Of a DNA stretch of 64,000 nt, positions 8,559-18,700 are shown one piece after another. Position 1 is the first letter of the stretch. The number at the start of each line of letters is the position of its first letter. The DNA is taken from the NCBI GenBank assembly GCA_011390955.1, contig JAABRM010000015.1, positions 62,001 through 126,000 of the forward strand. The letters run 5' to 3'. Origin of the DNA: Oscillatoriales cyanobacterium. Lineage in GTDB: Bacteria > Cyanobacteriota > Cyanobacteriia > Cyanobacteriales > Laspinemataceae. The notes beneath the pieces were generated by a model that worked only from the letters and a program-made list of their open reading frames with translations, was not told the origin of the DNA and did not search any database. Position numbers and translations under genes: made by a program.

Positions 8559-11222
8559 ATGAAACCTACTTCACTTGGGATTTTATTGGCCACCATTTCT
8601 TTAGGCTTAAACATAGGAATCCATCAATCTTTAGCCAGAGAATCGATGCACAATTCGACTAGAGAAACTTTTAGAGAAAATTTTCAGACCTCTTTCAACG
8701 GTTCACTGGAAGCAGAAGCCCAAGCTGAAGCTTTATATCAACAAGGAAATTTCCCCCAAACCATTGAACTTTTAGAAAATTTAGCCAATCAATATGCAGC
8801 CCAAAAAGACGCTCTGAATCAAGGCAGAATTTTCCGCAATCTCAGCTTAGTTTATCTAGACAATGGCCAATTTAATCAAGCGGAAAACTCAATTAACCAG
8901 AGTTTAGAAATTATTTGTCAAAATATCAATTGTGAAGCTGCTGTTAGTCCCGCGAAGGTGGGCAGAAATGCTCATAGAGAATTCATCCAAATTCTGGCTC
9001 AAGCCTTAGAGGTGAAGGGCAAAATAGAATACAATTCGGGAAATGCCGAAGATGCCCAAGAAACTTGGAAAAAAACCGTTAATCTGTATGACAGCCTTGG
9101 CGATATTCAAAATTCGATTCGCACCAAAGTTTCCCAAGTCCAAGCGTTGCGATCGCTCGGACTTTATCGGACGGCATTGGAAAACTTAATGGCAATGGAG
9201 CAAGTGTTAGCGGAACAACCGGATAACTTAATCAAAGCCCAAGCCCTGCAAAGTTTAGGCGAAGGACTCAGAGTAGTGAGAAAATTACCTGAATCCACAA
9301 AAATATTAGAACAAAGTTTGGCGATCGCCCAAAAAAAAGCCAATCCAGACATAATTTCTGGAGTGCTAATCAGCCTGGGAAATAACGCCGAATTTCTCCA
9401 AGATGATGACGCTGCATTAAAATTTTATCAACAAGCGAGTCAAAGCTCTGATAACCCCAGTGCGATCGTAGAATCCGATCTACATCAAATGCGGGTATTA
9501 CTGCGCCAAGAAAACCAAAATTTATCGGTAATTAAATTTTTAAAAGATCATATTAAAAATAACTTAGAAATTTTGCCATATTCTCAACAAAAAAATTATG
9601 CCAGAATAAATCTTGCTTTACAGTTAATTAACCTGAAAAATCATCATATTGTCAATCAAGAAGAAATATTCATAACCTTACCGGAAATTGCTCAATTATT
9701 AGCGGATTCTGTTAAAGAATCTCGGCAATTAGGAGATCGAAGAGGCGAAGCTTATGCCCTAGGATACTTGGGAAATTTATATGAACAAAATGAGCAATGG
9801 GAAGACGCCATAACCGCCACCAGAGAAGCTTTACTCATTGCTCAAGCAATTAATGCCGATGATATTGCCTATCAATGGCAATGGCAAACAGGACGAATTC
9901 TTAAGGCTCAAGGAGATCGGGAAAAAGCGATCGTCTCCTATCAAGCTTCGGTCAAAACGTTGCAATCTTTACGCGGCGATTTAGTCGCTATGAGTTCCGA
10001 CGCTCAATTCTCATTTCAAGAAACCGTCGAACCTGTTTACCGAGAAATGGTCAGCTTATTATTGCCAGCCAATCAAGAAGCCAAACAGTCTGATTTAATC
10101 ATGGCGCGTGAAGCGATTGAAGCCTTACAACTTGCCGAACTGGATGACTTCTTTCAAGATGCTTGTTTAGATACAAAATCTGTCCAAATTGACCAAGTAG
10201 ACCCAACCGCTGCGGTATTTTATCCGATTATTTTGCGCGATCGCCTAGAAGTGATTGTCACCATTCCCGGACAACCCTTACGCCGTCACAGCACCCCAAT
10301 TGCCCAAGAAGAAGTCGAAGACACCCTCCTAGAAATGCGGAACGCCCTCACCGCCCCTTGGCGGCGGCGCAGCGTCCGTTCCTTTCTGCCCTTCTCCGAG
10401 CAAGTCTATGACTGGTTAATTCGGCCATTTGAAGCCGACCTTGCTGCCCACAAAGTCGAAACTCTAGTCTTTGTCTTAGATGGTGCCTTGCGTAGTAGCC
10501 CGATCGCCGCCCTTTATGACGGAGAAAAATATCTCGCGGAAAAATACAACATTGGCCTCACTCCGGGTCTACAACTTCTCCCCCCCAGCCCGATGGCCCA
10601 ACAAGAGATCCAAGCCCTTACCGCCGGACTCACCGAAGCCCGTCAAGGATTTCCTGCCCTGCCTGGGGTCGGCATAGAATTTGACCGGATTCAGCAAAAA
10701 ATCAACACCAAGAAACTCCTGAACGAATCCTTCACCGAACCTAGTTTTAGAACCCTCTTCCAAGAACTGCAATTTCCCATCGTTCACTTTGGCACTCATG
10801 GGGAATTTTCCTCCAACGCCGAAGACACCTTTATCCTCACCTGGGACGATCGCATCAACGCCAACGAACTAGACAATCTTTTGCGCTTAGAAGAACGCCA
10901 AGGGGCAGCCGTGGAGCTACTCATTCTCAGTGCTTGTCAAACCGCCGTCGGTGACAAACGAGCCGCCCTCGGACTCGCAGGGGTTGCCGTCCGTGCCGGA
11001 GCCCGCAGCACCATGGCCTCTCTTTGGTATGTCAGCGACGAAGCCACCGCCGAACTAATGAGTCAATTTTATCAAGAACTCGTCACCACAAATCCCACAG
11101 TAGGCCGCCGCCAAACCAAAGCCGAAGCCCTGAGTTATGCCCAACGAGCCATGATTCAAAACCCAGAATTTTCTCATCCATACTACTGGGCGGCTTTTGT
11201 CTTGGTGGGAAATTGGTTGTAG
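8559..11222 (+). CDS. TPR-repeat CHAT domain protein (putative caspase-like protease)
   Basis: 887 residues. An N-terminal hydrophobic stretch (residues 6-25) looks like a signal peptide or anchor. Residues about 50-470 carry TPR-like helical repeats (for example AEALYQQGNFPQTIELL). The C-terminal CHAT domain (about 590-887) has the separase/caspase-like dyad: His747 in HFGTHGEF and Cys793 in LSACQTA. It ends in PYYWAAFVLVGNW, typical of the family. Cyanobacterial CHAT-TPR proteins are widespread; the natural substrate is unknown. The upstream 880 bases contain only repeats, and the next gene encodes a surface SLH protein. Confident on domains, not on role. Confidence 0.9.
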   Translation: MKPTSLGILLATISLGLNIGIHQSLARESMHNSTRETFRENFQTSFNGSLEAEAQAEALYQQGNFPQTIELLENLANQYAAQKDALNQGRIFRNLSLVYLDNGQFNQAENSINQSLEIICQNINCEAAVSPAKVGRNAHREFIQILAQALEVKGKIEYNSGNAEDAQETWKKTVNLYDSLGDIQNSIRTKVSQVQALRSLGLYRTALENLMAMEQVLAEQPDNLIKAQALQSLGEGLRVVRKLPESTKILEQSLAIAQKKANPDIISGVLISLGNNAEFLQDDDAALKFYQQASQSSDNPSAIVESDLHQMRVLLRQENQNLSVIKFLKDHIKNNLEILPYSQQKNYARINLALQLINLKNHHIVNQEEIFITLPEIAQLLADSVKESRQLGDRRGEAYALGYLGNLYEQNEQWEDAITATREALLIAQAINADDIAYQWQWQTGRILKAQGDREKAIVSYQASVKTLQSLRGDLVAMSSDAQFSFQETVEPVYREMVSLLLPANQEAKQSDLIMAREAIEALQLAELDDFFQDACLDTKSVQIDQVDPTAAVFYPIILRDRLEVIVTIPGQPLRRHSTPIAQEEVEDTLLEMRNALTAPWRRRSVRSFLPFSEQVYDWLIRPFEADLAAHKVETLVFVLDGALRSSPIAALYDGEKYLAEKYNIGLTPGLQLLPPSPMAQQEIQALTAGLTEARQGFPALPGVGIEFDRIQQKINTKKLLNESFTEPSFRTLFQELQFPIVHFGTHGEFSSNAEDTFILTWDDRINANELDNLLRLEERQGAAVELLILSACQTAVGDKRAALGLAGVAVRAGARSTMASLWYVSDEATAELMSQFYQELVTTNPTVGRRQTKAEALSYAQRAMIQNPEFSHPYYWAAFVLVGNWL

Positions 11223-11420
11223 GCTAAATTAACAAGTTTAAAATCTGCCCCTGCCCTAAGCAGCGGTTAGGCTAAGGAACAAGTTGAGGTTTCTGGCTGT
11301 GCCAAAAAGCCGGGGATCTAAGCGCAAACTTAAAATTGTGGGTTGGGTTTCTTGGACGGTGGACCCAACCTGCACGATTAATACACGATTAGACTGAGTT
11401 CATTCACTTAAAACAAGACC

Positions 11421-12635
11421 ATGAAAATTAAGAGTGGTACTACTGGCATTGCTAAAGTCGCTGCCGCAACCTTTTTAACCCTAGCGGTAGCGCTTCCGGG
11501 CTTCGCCCAATCGATTTTTGGCAAAAGAGAAGTCGATCAAAATGACTTCATTGCCGCAGCCCAGCCTCGTGCTGGTGGCAATTACAATCTAGTCATCATA
11601 GAACAGCAGTCAACCGCGAGAAGTTGCTGGACCGAAAGCGGTTCTAGCCCAGTCACCGTGGACTTACTGCTGCTCACTTTTAACTTTACGGGCATTTGCG
11701 GACGCAGTTTAGACAGTAACGGCTACTCCATTAGAATGGCTGATAACGACCTGGGAATCGATTACAGCCTCCGAGCCGTACAAAGAGGCAGTGAAGTTTA
11801 TTTAATAGGAGTGCCCCGTGTTTCCAGCCAACCAGAAGTGGTCATTGGCAGAACTTATGGCCTTTCCAGTCAACCGATGAAAATTGTCCTGAATTCCGGT
11901 TGGCGTTTTACCAAAAGAACTTACGAAAGCACCACCCTCGGTCACGTCTATGTCACCAACGACCAAACCCTAGCGGCTGTGGCTGGTAGCACGCCAACTC
12001 CGACGCCGACGCCGACGCCGACGCCGACTCCTACCCCCGGATTCGCTGATGTCACTGGGGATATTTATGCCCAAGAAATTACCCAGGCGATCGGTGAAGG
12101 ATTTATTTCCGGGTTTCCAGACAATACTTTCAGACCGCGAGAAACCCTGACTCGCGAACAAGTGATTTCAATGGTGGTCGAAGCCTTACAAAAGATTCCC
12201 GGAACCAATATTTCAGTTCCCGCTCAAGCTTCGGTCAGACCTTATCCAGATGTGGTGCCTACCCGTTGGAGTGCGGCAAAAATTCAATTTGCTCGCGATA
12301 ACAATATTATTACCGGCTATCCCGATGGCACATTTCAGCCCGGTCAACCTGTGACCCGCGCCGAACTGATGGCAATTTTGCGACGGGCCGCCGAGTTCGC
12401 CAAATCTCGCAAAGGAGCAAGCGTCACCTTAACTTCTACCCGAACCGCCACCAGATTTGCCGATACGTCGGGACATTGGGCTTCGGCTTTGATTGGCCAA
12501 ATGTCTTCTTATTGTGAAGTGGCTTCACCGTTGAATGAAACCGGCAGTTCATTTTTCCCGAACAGTTCCGCCCAACGCAACTATGCGGCAGCGGCAACTT
12601 TACGCATGATGAATTGTGTGAAAACCGGGAATTAA
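11421..12635 (+). CDS. DUF3747 and SLH domain surface protein
   Basis: 404 residues. Signal peptide at the N-terminus (hydrophobic core, then ALPGFAQS). Residues about 30-185 match the cyanobacterial DUF3747 domain (IFGKREVDQNDFIA, CGRS..DSNGYSIRMA). A Pro-Thr repeat linker (PTPTPTP) at about 192-206 is followed by SLH repeats: FADVTGDIYAQEITQAIGEG, then FPDNTFRPRETLTREQ and YPDGTFQPGQPVTRAE. SLH domains anchor proteins to the cell wall or secondary polymers. It is located at the envelope. The upstream spacer (11223-11420) holds no array. A single-gene transcription unit is likely. Confidence 0.9.
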   Translation: MKIKSGTTGIAKVAAATFLTLAVALPGFAQSIFGKREVDQNDFIAAAQPRAGGNYNLVIIEQQSTARSCWTESGSSPVTVDLLLLTFNFTGICGRSLDSNGYSIRMADNDLGIDYSLRAVQRGSEVYLIGVPRVSSQPEVVIGRTYGLSSQPMKIVLNSGWRFTKRTYESTTLGHVYVTNDQTLAAVAGSTPTPTPTPTPTPTPTPGFADVTGDIYAQEITQAIGEGFISGFPDNTFRPRETLTREQVISMVVEALQKIPGTNISVPAQASVRPYPDVVPTRWSAAKIQFARDNNIITGYPDGTFQPGQPVTRAELMAILRRAAEFAKSRKGASVTLTSTRTATRFADTSGHWASALIGQMSSYCEVASPLNETGSSFFPNSSAQRNYAAAATLRMMNCVKTGN

Positions 12636-12641
12636 TTGATT

Positions 12642-13028
12642 TGTTATTTGTTGGTTGTTGGTTGTTGGTTGTTGGTTGTTAAGTAGACGGGCAGAAATAA
12701 ATGCACCACAGACCCAATGAGAAAAAAACTGTCATTCCCGCCGATGGCGGCCTTCGCGGGGGTAAACTCCGACGGGAATCCACAGCCTATCGGCGGGGAA
12801 AGAAAAGTGCAATTAATTATGTTCACCTACTTAGTTGATTGTTGTTGGTTGTTGGTTGTTGGTTGTTGGTTGTTGTTAGTTGTTAGTTGTTGATTGTTGA
12901 TTGTTGATTGTTGATTGTTGATTGTTTTTACTGTTAGCCCTTTACCAACAACTAACAACCACCAACCACCAACTAACAACAACCAACCACCAACTAACAA
13001 CAAATAACAACCAACCAACAACAAATAA
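12642..13028. repeat. Heptamer repeat module, GT arm then CA arm
   Basis: GGTTGTT units at 12648-12680 and 12836-12930 (with TTGATTG variants) are followed by CAACTAACAACCAAC-type units at 12947-13028. Between the two GT blocks is a unique piece with an ATTCCCGCCGATGG...CCTATCGGCGGGG partial palindrome (about 12733-12800). The spacer is otherwise non-coding. Confidence 0.85.
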
Positions 13029-13313
13029 CTATTTTGCCTGTTGACGCGCTTGTTTAATCATGGCAATTAAGGTTTGATGCGCGTCTTCCGAGTCTTGGAG
13101 AACATGACCGAATTTAATTTGAATTGGCACAGTTTCTCCGTTGACTTCCGCCACTAAGTCCATGCTTTCCGGTACAATAGAATTCATGGTGGCGGCAGTG
13201 GCGGCGGGTAAGTTGCCAAAGGCTTGAGCGTAGATTAAAACTGCATCCGCATGGTCTTCGTTCATGTGTTTGCAGATGCGATCGCTCACGGTTTTGGTAA
13301 TCGGATCGGCCAT
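13029..13313 (-). CDS. DUF2470 domain protein
   Basis: 94 residues, matching the short stand-alone DUF2470 proteins of cyanobacteria. The signature HMNEDHADAVLIYAQ near residues 17-31 is related to the C-terminal domain of HugZ/pyridoxamine-oxidase-like haem-binding proteins. AAGGA precedes the ATG by a suitable distance. A haem- or tetrapyrrole-related role is likely from family knowledge but not shown here. The 3' end abuts a heptamer repeat module directly. Confidence 0.85.
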   Translation of the reverse strand: MADPITKTVSDRICKHMNEDHADAVLIYAQAFGNLPAATAATMNSIVPESMDLVAEVNGETVPIQIKFGHVLQDSEDAHQTLIAMIKQARQQAK

Positions 13314-13409
13314 ACTTTACTTTCCTTACATTACGGGCAGAGAGTTACTTGTTTATTCTATCAATATTTGGGACGAAAATTCCTGGAAGCAACCGTTAAA
13401 AAACAACTT

Positions 13410-13535
13410 TTAAGAAAATTTCCCAATCAGCGCATTCAACAACTGCCAAGAAGAATAGCCAATAAAGCTGACCAGAAAAATAAACAGACTGATACTTAAA
13501 AGCGATCGCAATTTTGACAAAAAATCTTGGTTCAT
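13410..13535 (-). CDS. Possible small single-span membrane protein (41 residues)
   Basis: A 41-codon frame starts with ATG at 13535 preceded by a strong ribosome site (GGAGGAG, about eight bases upstream). Its predicted peptide begins MNQDFLSKLRSLL and has one hydrophobic segment (about residues 13-29, LSISLFIFLVSFIGYSSW). It lies upstream of the DUF2470 gene on the same strand (about 97-base gap). I do not recognise the family. The strong ribosome site plus a coherent transmembrane segment make it more than a random frame. Confidence 0.5.
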   Translation of the reverse strand: MNQDFLSKLRSLLSISLFIFLVSFIGYSSWQLLNALIGKFS

Positions 13536-13590
13536 GTCTTTTCTCCTCCGTAATATGATATTATGTGTTATTGGTTATTCATTATTTATG

Positions 13591-13732
13591 ATACCATTTC
13601 CAAAAATTTATGCAACAATATTTATATTGTAGGGTAGGCAAAAATTCACCATTATATATGGTATGGTGGGTAAATTTTTTTGCCCACCATACGAATATTA
13701 TAGACTGTTGGATGAATTTTTGTAAATGGTAT
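13591..13732. mobile_element. MITE-like element with 27-base terminal inverted repeats
   Basis: Left end ATACCATTTCCAAAAATTTA... (13591-13617) and right end ...TTTTTGTAAATGGTAT (13706-13732) are inverted repeats with three mismatches. The interior is itself palindromic (GTAGGGTAGGCAAAAATTCACC against GGTGGGTAAATTTTTTTGCCCACC) and non-coding. About 142 bases with no transposase, so a non-autonomous element. A solo copy of the same end is at 52540-52566. Confidence 0.75.
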
Positions 13733-13791
13733 TAGCCAGTAACTATCAAAGATAAATTAATCATTACCATTAATTACCAGCTTTTACTGAC

Positions 13792-13918
13792 CAACAACAA
13801 ACAACAAACAACAAACAACAAACAACAAACAACAAACAACAAACAACAAACAACAAACAACAAACAACAAACAACAAACAACAAACAACAAACAACAAAC
13901 AACAAACAACAAACAACT
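13792..13918. repeat. Near-perfect (CAACAAA)n array
   Basis: About 18 head-to-tail copies of the single heptamer CAACAAA, almost without variation, ending at the stop of the MAPEG gene. It is the most homogeneous array in the window. It has no GT-rich partner arm. Confidence 0.95.
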
Positions 13919-13927
13919 AATAACTAA

Positions 13928-14326
13928 TTATTGAAAACTGGACACCGCAGTCATCACAGTTCCGAACAAAGACCCGCCCAGCAACGCCATTGTAGCCAGG
14001 GAAGCCATACCGAAACCCACAAAGCGTTTTTCCGGGGCTTGATAATAACCCCAAGCATACAAAATTCGGCCAAGAATCCAAACTGCCCCAATTGATGCGG
14101 CCCAAATCTCGTTAATAAACAGAGAAAATATCCACAAAGCGGGTAAAAATACAATCAATTGTTCCAGGGTATTTTGCTGCACTCTGACTACGCACTCAAA
14201 CTCTGGACTTCCAGACATAGCCGGTGGTTTTACCCCATACTTGGCTCTGGCTCTGCCCACATTGATTGTCACCACGAAATACATTAATAAAGCCAGAACC
14301 GTGACTAAACTAGGCCAAGGATACAT
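13928..14326 (-). CDS. MAPEG family membrane protein
   Basis: 132 residues from the ATG at 14326, chosen because TTGGAG precedes it at good spacing and family members start near (M)xxPWPSLVT; the frame could extend 12 codons upstream. Four hydrophobic segments and the motif RVQQNTLEQLIVFLPALW (about residues 49-66) identify the MAPEG family (membrane-associated proteins in eicosanoid and glutathione metabolism), with conserved RxxxN and E residues. Probably a membrane glutathione-transferase-like protein; substrate unknown. It ends in the (CAACAAA)n array. Confidence 0.88.
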   Translation of the reverse strand: MYPWPSLVTVLALLMYFVVTINVGRARAKYGVKPPAMSGSPEFECVVRVQQNTLEQLIVFLPALWIFSLFINEIWAASIGAVWILGRILYAWGYYQAPEKRFVGFGMASLATMALLGGSLFGTVMTAVSSFQ

Positions 14327-14504
14327 AAAATTTCTCCAAAAAATCAGTGAATTCATTGGCATAACTAGCCAATTATTAGCTAATTAATCTTAGCATAAAT
14401 TTAGCGGAAAAATGTCCCAAATAATCTAAAAATTAGATATTTTTTTAGATTATTTTTGTTTAAATGCTATAATTATAACCGTAAAATTATAATTTTTCAA
14501 GTCA

Positions 14505-15617
14505 ATGTCACAGTCTAGACCCGTTTTATCAATTTTTGTCACGAATCATGGTTTTGGTCATGCGGTGCGAGCGGCATCGGTGGCCGCCGCAATTCAAAAG
14601 TTAAATCCAGAAATTGTGCTGATTCTGGTGACAACGGCGCCCCGTTGGTTGCTGGAAAGTTATATTCCGGGGGATTTTATTGTGCGTCCTCGGGCTTTTG
14701 ATGTGGGGGTGATTCAAAGTGATAGTGTTAACATGGATTTAGGGGCAACGCTGCAAAAATTACAAGAAATTCGCCAAAAACAAAATTATTTAATTGCTTC
14801 AGAAATCGATTTTCTCCGGCTGAATCGGGTGGGGTTAATTTTGGCCGATATTCCCCCTTTAGTGGCGCCGTTGGCTAAAGCTGCCGGAATTCCCTGTTGG
14901 ATGATGGGCAATTTTGGCTGGGATTTTATTTATCGTCCTTGGGGCGGTGAATTTGTGGCGATGGCTGATTGGATTGGCGAATGTTTTAGTCAGTGCGATC
15001 GCCTATTTCGTTTACCTCTCCATGAACCAATGAGCGCTTTTCCCCAAATCGCTGAAGTGGGATTAACTGGGGGCGATCCCCACTACTCTACCGCCGAAAT
15101 TCGGGAAAAATTTGCCTTAACCGCCCCCAAAGAAAAAACAATTTTACTGACCTTTGGTGGCTTGGGATTGCAGGGGATTCCTTATAAAAATTTAAGCCAG
15201 TTTTCCGATTGGCAATTTATCACTTTTGACCCACAAGCCCCGAATTTAGCTAATTTGCTAAAAGTCAGCGGTCATCAATATCGCCCGGTGGATTTAATGC
15301 CCGTTTGTGGGCGGGTGATTTCTAAACCGGGATATAGTACCTTTGCGGAAGCTTTACGCTTAGAAGTGCCCCTAGTTTCTTTGTTGCGAGAAGGTTTTGC
15401 CGAGTCACCATTACTGATTTCCGGTATCAAAAACTACGGTTTCCACCAAATTATTACCCAAGCAGACTTTTTTGAGAGTGAGTGGGAATTTTTGCGTCAA
15501 GACCCCGAACCACCGAAAACATCTAATGTTCTGGCTAAAGATGGATCGCAGGCGATCGCCCAGGCAGTTGTGGACTATTTCCAGAAAGGTGAAGCGAAAA
15601 ACCCTGAATTGACCTAA
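14505..15617 (+). CDS. GT-B fold glycosyltransferase-like protein
   Basis: 370 residues. The N-terminus FVTNHGFGHAVRAASVA (about residues 11-27) and the C-terminal nucleotide-sugar region GYSTFAEALRLEVPLVSLLREGFAE (about 277-300) resemble UDP-glycosyltransferase/MurG-like GT-B proteins and the glycosyltransferase-like half of arabinokinase-type proteins. No membrane segment was seen. It is divergent from the MAPEG gene and 117 bases upstream of the large sensor kinase/cyclase gene on the same strand. Acceptor and donor are unknown. Confidence 0.75.
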   Translation: MSQSRPVLSIFVTNHGFGHAVRAASVAAAIQKLNPEIVLILVTTAPRWLLESYIPGDFIVRPRAFDVGVIQSDSVNMDLGATLQKLQEIRQKQNYLIASEIDFLRLNRVGLILADIPPLVAPLAKAAGIPCWMMGNFGWDFIYRPWGGEFVAMADWIGECFSQCDRLFRLPLHEPMSAFPQIAEVGLTGGDPHYSTAEIREKFALTAPKEKTILLTFGGLGLQGIPYKNLSQFSDWQFITFDPQAPNLANLLKVSGHQYRPVDLMPVCGRVISKPGYSTFAEALRLEVPLVSLLREGFAESPLLISGIKNYGFHQIITQADFFESEWEFLRQDPEPPKTSNVLAKDGSQAIAQAVVDYFQKGEAKNPELT

Positions 15618-15734
15618 GCATTTCCCGCCTATTTTTTAGTCCGGTTTTATTTAATTGCAGAAAATGGGTATAATCTTTGATAGATTATAATTAAAAAATC
15701 TCGGTAAACCTCCGTAAATTTCAAGGTTGCATCT

Positions 15735-18700
15735 ATGGCTTTTTTAATGGGTCGCCAGCGCCAACTATTTTTGAGCATTTGTGCTTTTTTTGCCACCGTG
15801 CTCCTGGTATTACTCTGGGGAGGAATGGGCGATCGCCTCTGGGCAAACCCCACCAATCAAAACCAGGCTATACCCTTAACCCAAGGATGGAAGTATCGTT
15901 GGGGTGACTCTCCCTTGAATGATGCGGGGGTGCCCATTTGGACGCTAAAAAATGGCGATGTGTCTCCCGAAGAGTGGCAGCCATTGCCGCTAAAGCAAAA
16001 AATTCCTAAACCGCCGAATGTGGAAACCGTCTGGGTGCGAGTTCCTTTGCCGGACAATGTTTGGCGGTATGCCAGTATTTATCTGCGAGGATTGCCTTAT
16101 CAAGCGGATATTTATTTAGGGTCGAAATTACTGGCTAAAGACTTTATCCCGATGTCAGCCTTACGAGAATTTAAGTTTGATAACTATCAATATAAACTGC
16201 CAATATTATTGCTACATTACTTAAAAAATAAAACTTTATTTTTTAGGCTGAATGTTGCCAACACTCAATCCATAACCATCGCTAATTATGATGAAATTTT
16301 AATCGGAACTCCATCACAGATTTTAGAAGATTTGCTAAGGAAAGATATTGATAATTTAGTTTTAGGCTTTTTTCTCCTTGCTGTGGGTATTTTTGCCCTG
16401 TTTATTCTCGCTAAAAATAAAAGCCACCAAGAATATTTACCGTTTGGGTTTGCAGCGATCGCGATCGCCTTGCAACTGCTAGTTTATACAGAAACCATTT
16501 TTTTACTAATAAAGTTGCCGATCTTATTATATAAGATTCGCAGCCTTAGCTTATACGCTATTCCGGTATTTTTCTATGATTTTTACGAACATATTTTTGG
16601 TGCAGGGTACAAAAAAGTCATTAAGAAACTATGGCAAATTCATGCTGTATTTGGCGTTGGTGCATTCGGGTTAGAAGCTTTGAATCTGGTGGACGGATTT
16701 CTGCTGAGAAAAGTTTTTTATGTTTTGGCTTTAGTCGGATTGTCGGTTTTGATCGTTCATGTGATTAACTCCTCCGTCAAAGGCGATCGCGACTGCCGAC
16801 TATTTAACGTCGGATTTACAATTTTATTGCTTTGTGCCGTTCACGATATTTTCCGGGATGCGGAAGGTTGGTATATCATCAACTATACCTTATACCCCTG
16901 GGGAATGTTTATGTTTATTGGCTGCTTGGGATTGATTTTAGAATCGCGATTTTCCCAAGCTAACCAGCAACTAAAAACCTATTCCAAACAATTAGAAGCA
17001 CAAAATTTAGAATTACAAAAACTAGATCGGTTAAAAGATGAATTTTTAGCCAATACTTCCCACGAACTGCGTACCCCCCTGAATGGGATTATTGGTCTGG
17101 CTGAATCCATGATTGATGGCGCCACAGGTGCGGTCACAGATGTTCAGGCATCGAACCTGTCCATGATTGCCTCTAGTGGTCGTAGACTCTCGCAATTAGT
17201 CAACGACCTGCTGGACTTTTCTGAACTAAAACACCGGCAACTAAAACTGCAAATTAAGCCCGTAGGACTCCCCGGAATTATTGATTTAATTTTGCAAATT
17301 TGCCAACCGCTGATTCAAACAAAATCCCTGCAACTGATTAACCAGATTAGTCGGGATTTGCCACCGATTCAAGCGGATGAAAATCGCTTACAACAGATTC
17401 TCTATAATTTAATCGGCAATGCCATTAAGTTTACGGAAAGTGGGGTGGTAGAAGTTTCCGCAAAAATTATCCCAGAAACCAGTGAATTATCTAGTAAATC
17501 ATCTCCGGGAAATCCTCAACTGGCTATTACGGTTGCTGATACAGGAATTGGCATTCCTGAAGATAAGTTAAGCATAATTTTTCAAGACTTTGAACAAGCA
17601 GATGGATCTACTGCCCGAAAATATGGCGGAACCGGGTTAGGGTTAGCGGTGACAAAACAACTCGTAGAACTCCACGGCGGTCAAATTTGGGTAGAATCTA
17701 CGGTTGGAGTGGGTTCGCGCTTTACGTTTACCTTGCCTATCAGTAAAGCAGAAGCAACCACAACCGGAAAAGATATTCCTCTATTTCGGGAAAAATTAGA
17801 AAATATTTCTAAAAGTTTACCTTGGGTAGAACGGCTGGTAGACCATTCAGGGCAATCCAATTTAATGGACTCTAATTTATTAGATCGGGTGGTGGATTTA
17901 GAACAGTTTCCCGAAGCAACTTTTCAAAATCAGCATTTTCAGATTTTAATTGTCGATGATGAACCCGTGAATTTACAGGTTTTAGTGAATCAACTCTCGG
18001 TGCAAAATTATAAGGTGGTGCGGGCTTCTAGTGGCGCCGAAGCTTTAGATTTGATTGAACAAGGGTTTAAGCCTGATTTGGTTTTATTGGATGTGATGAT
18101 GCCCGGAATGACCGGGTATGAGGTTTGTCAACAATTGCGGCAAAAATTTCCGGCTGCGGAGTTGCCGGTGGTGATGTTAACCGCTAAAAATCAAGTGTCT
18201 GATTTGGTGATTGGCTTGGAATCTGGGGCAAATGATTATTTAACTAAGCCGATTTTCAAGAATGAACTATTGGCCAGAATTAAAACCCATTTGCGCTTGG
18301 CAAAAATCAATATTGCTTATGGTCGGTTTGTGCCTTATGAGTTTTTGCAATTTCTAGAACGGGAAAGCATTATTGATGTGCAATTGGGCGACCAAGTACA
18401 GAAAGAGATGACAATTTTATTTTCTGATATTCGGGCATTTACTACGTTGTCAGAACACATGACTCCGAAGGAAAATTTTGATTTTATTAATGATTATTTG
18501 CAGCGCGTTGGGCCGGTGATTCGCGATCGCCACGGGTTTATTGATAAGTATATTGGCGATGCGGTGATGGCCCTGTTTCCCCAAACCGCTGATGATGCCC
18601 TACAAGCAGCGATCGCCATGTTGGAACAAGTGGCCAAATTTAACCAGGAAAAACAAGCGCAAGGTCAAGAGGCGATCGCGATCGGCGTGGGCTTACATAC

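Noticed and set aside
12644-13024. Reverse-strand frames of 60-65 codons
   Set aside because: Repetitive peptide (NNQQPTT, LLVGGWW) from the heptamer arrays; not genes.
13792-13918. Possible CRISPR array
   Set aside because: Units are contiguous heptamers with no spacers between them, and no cas gene is in the window.
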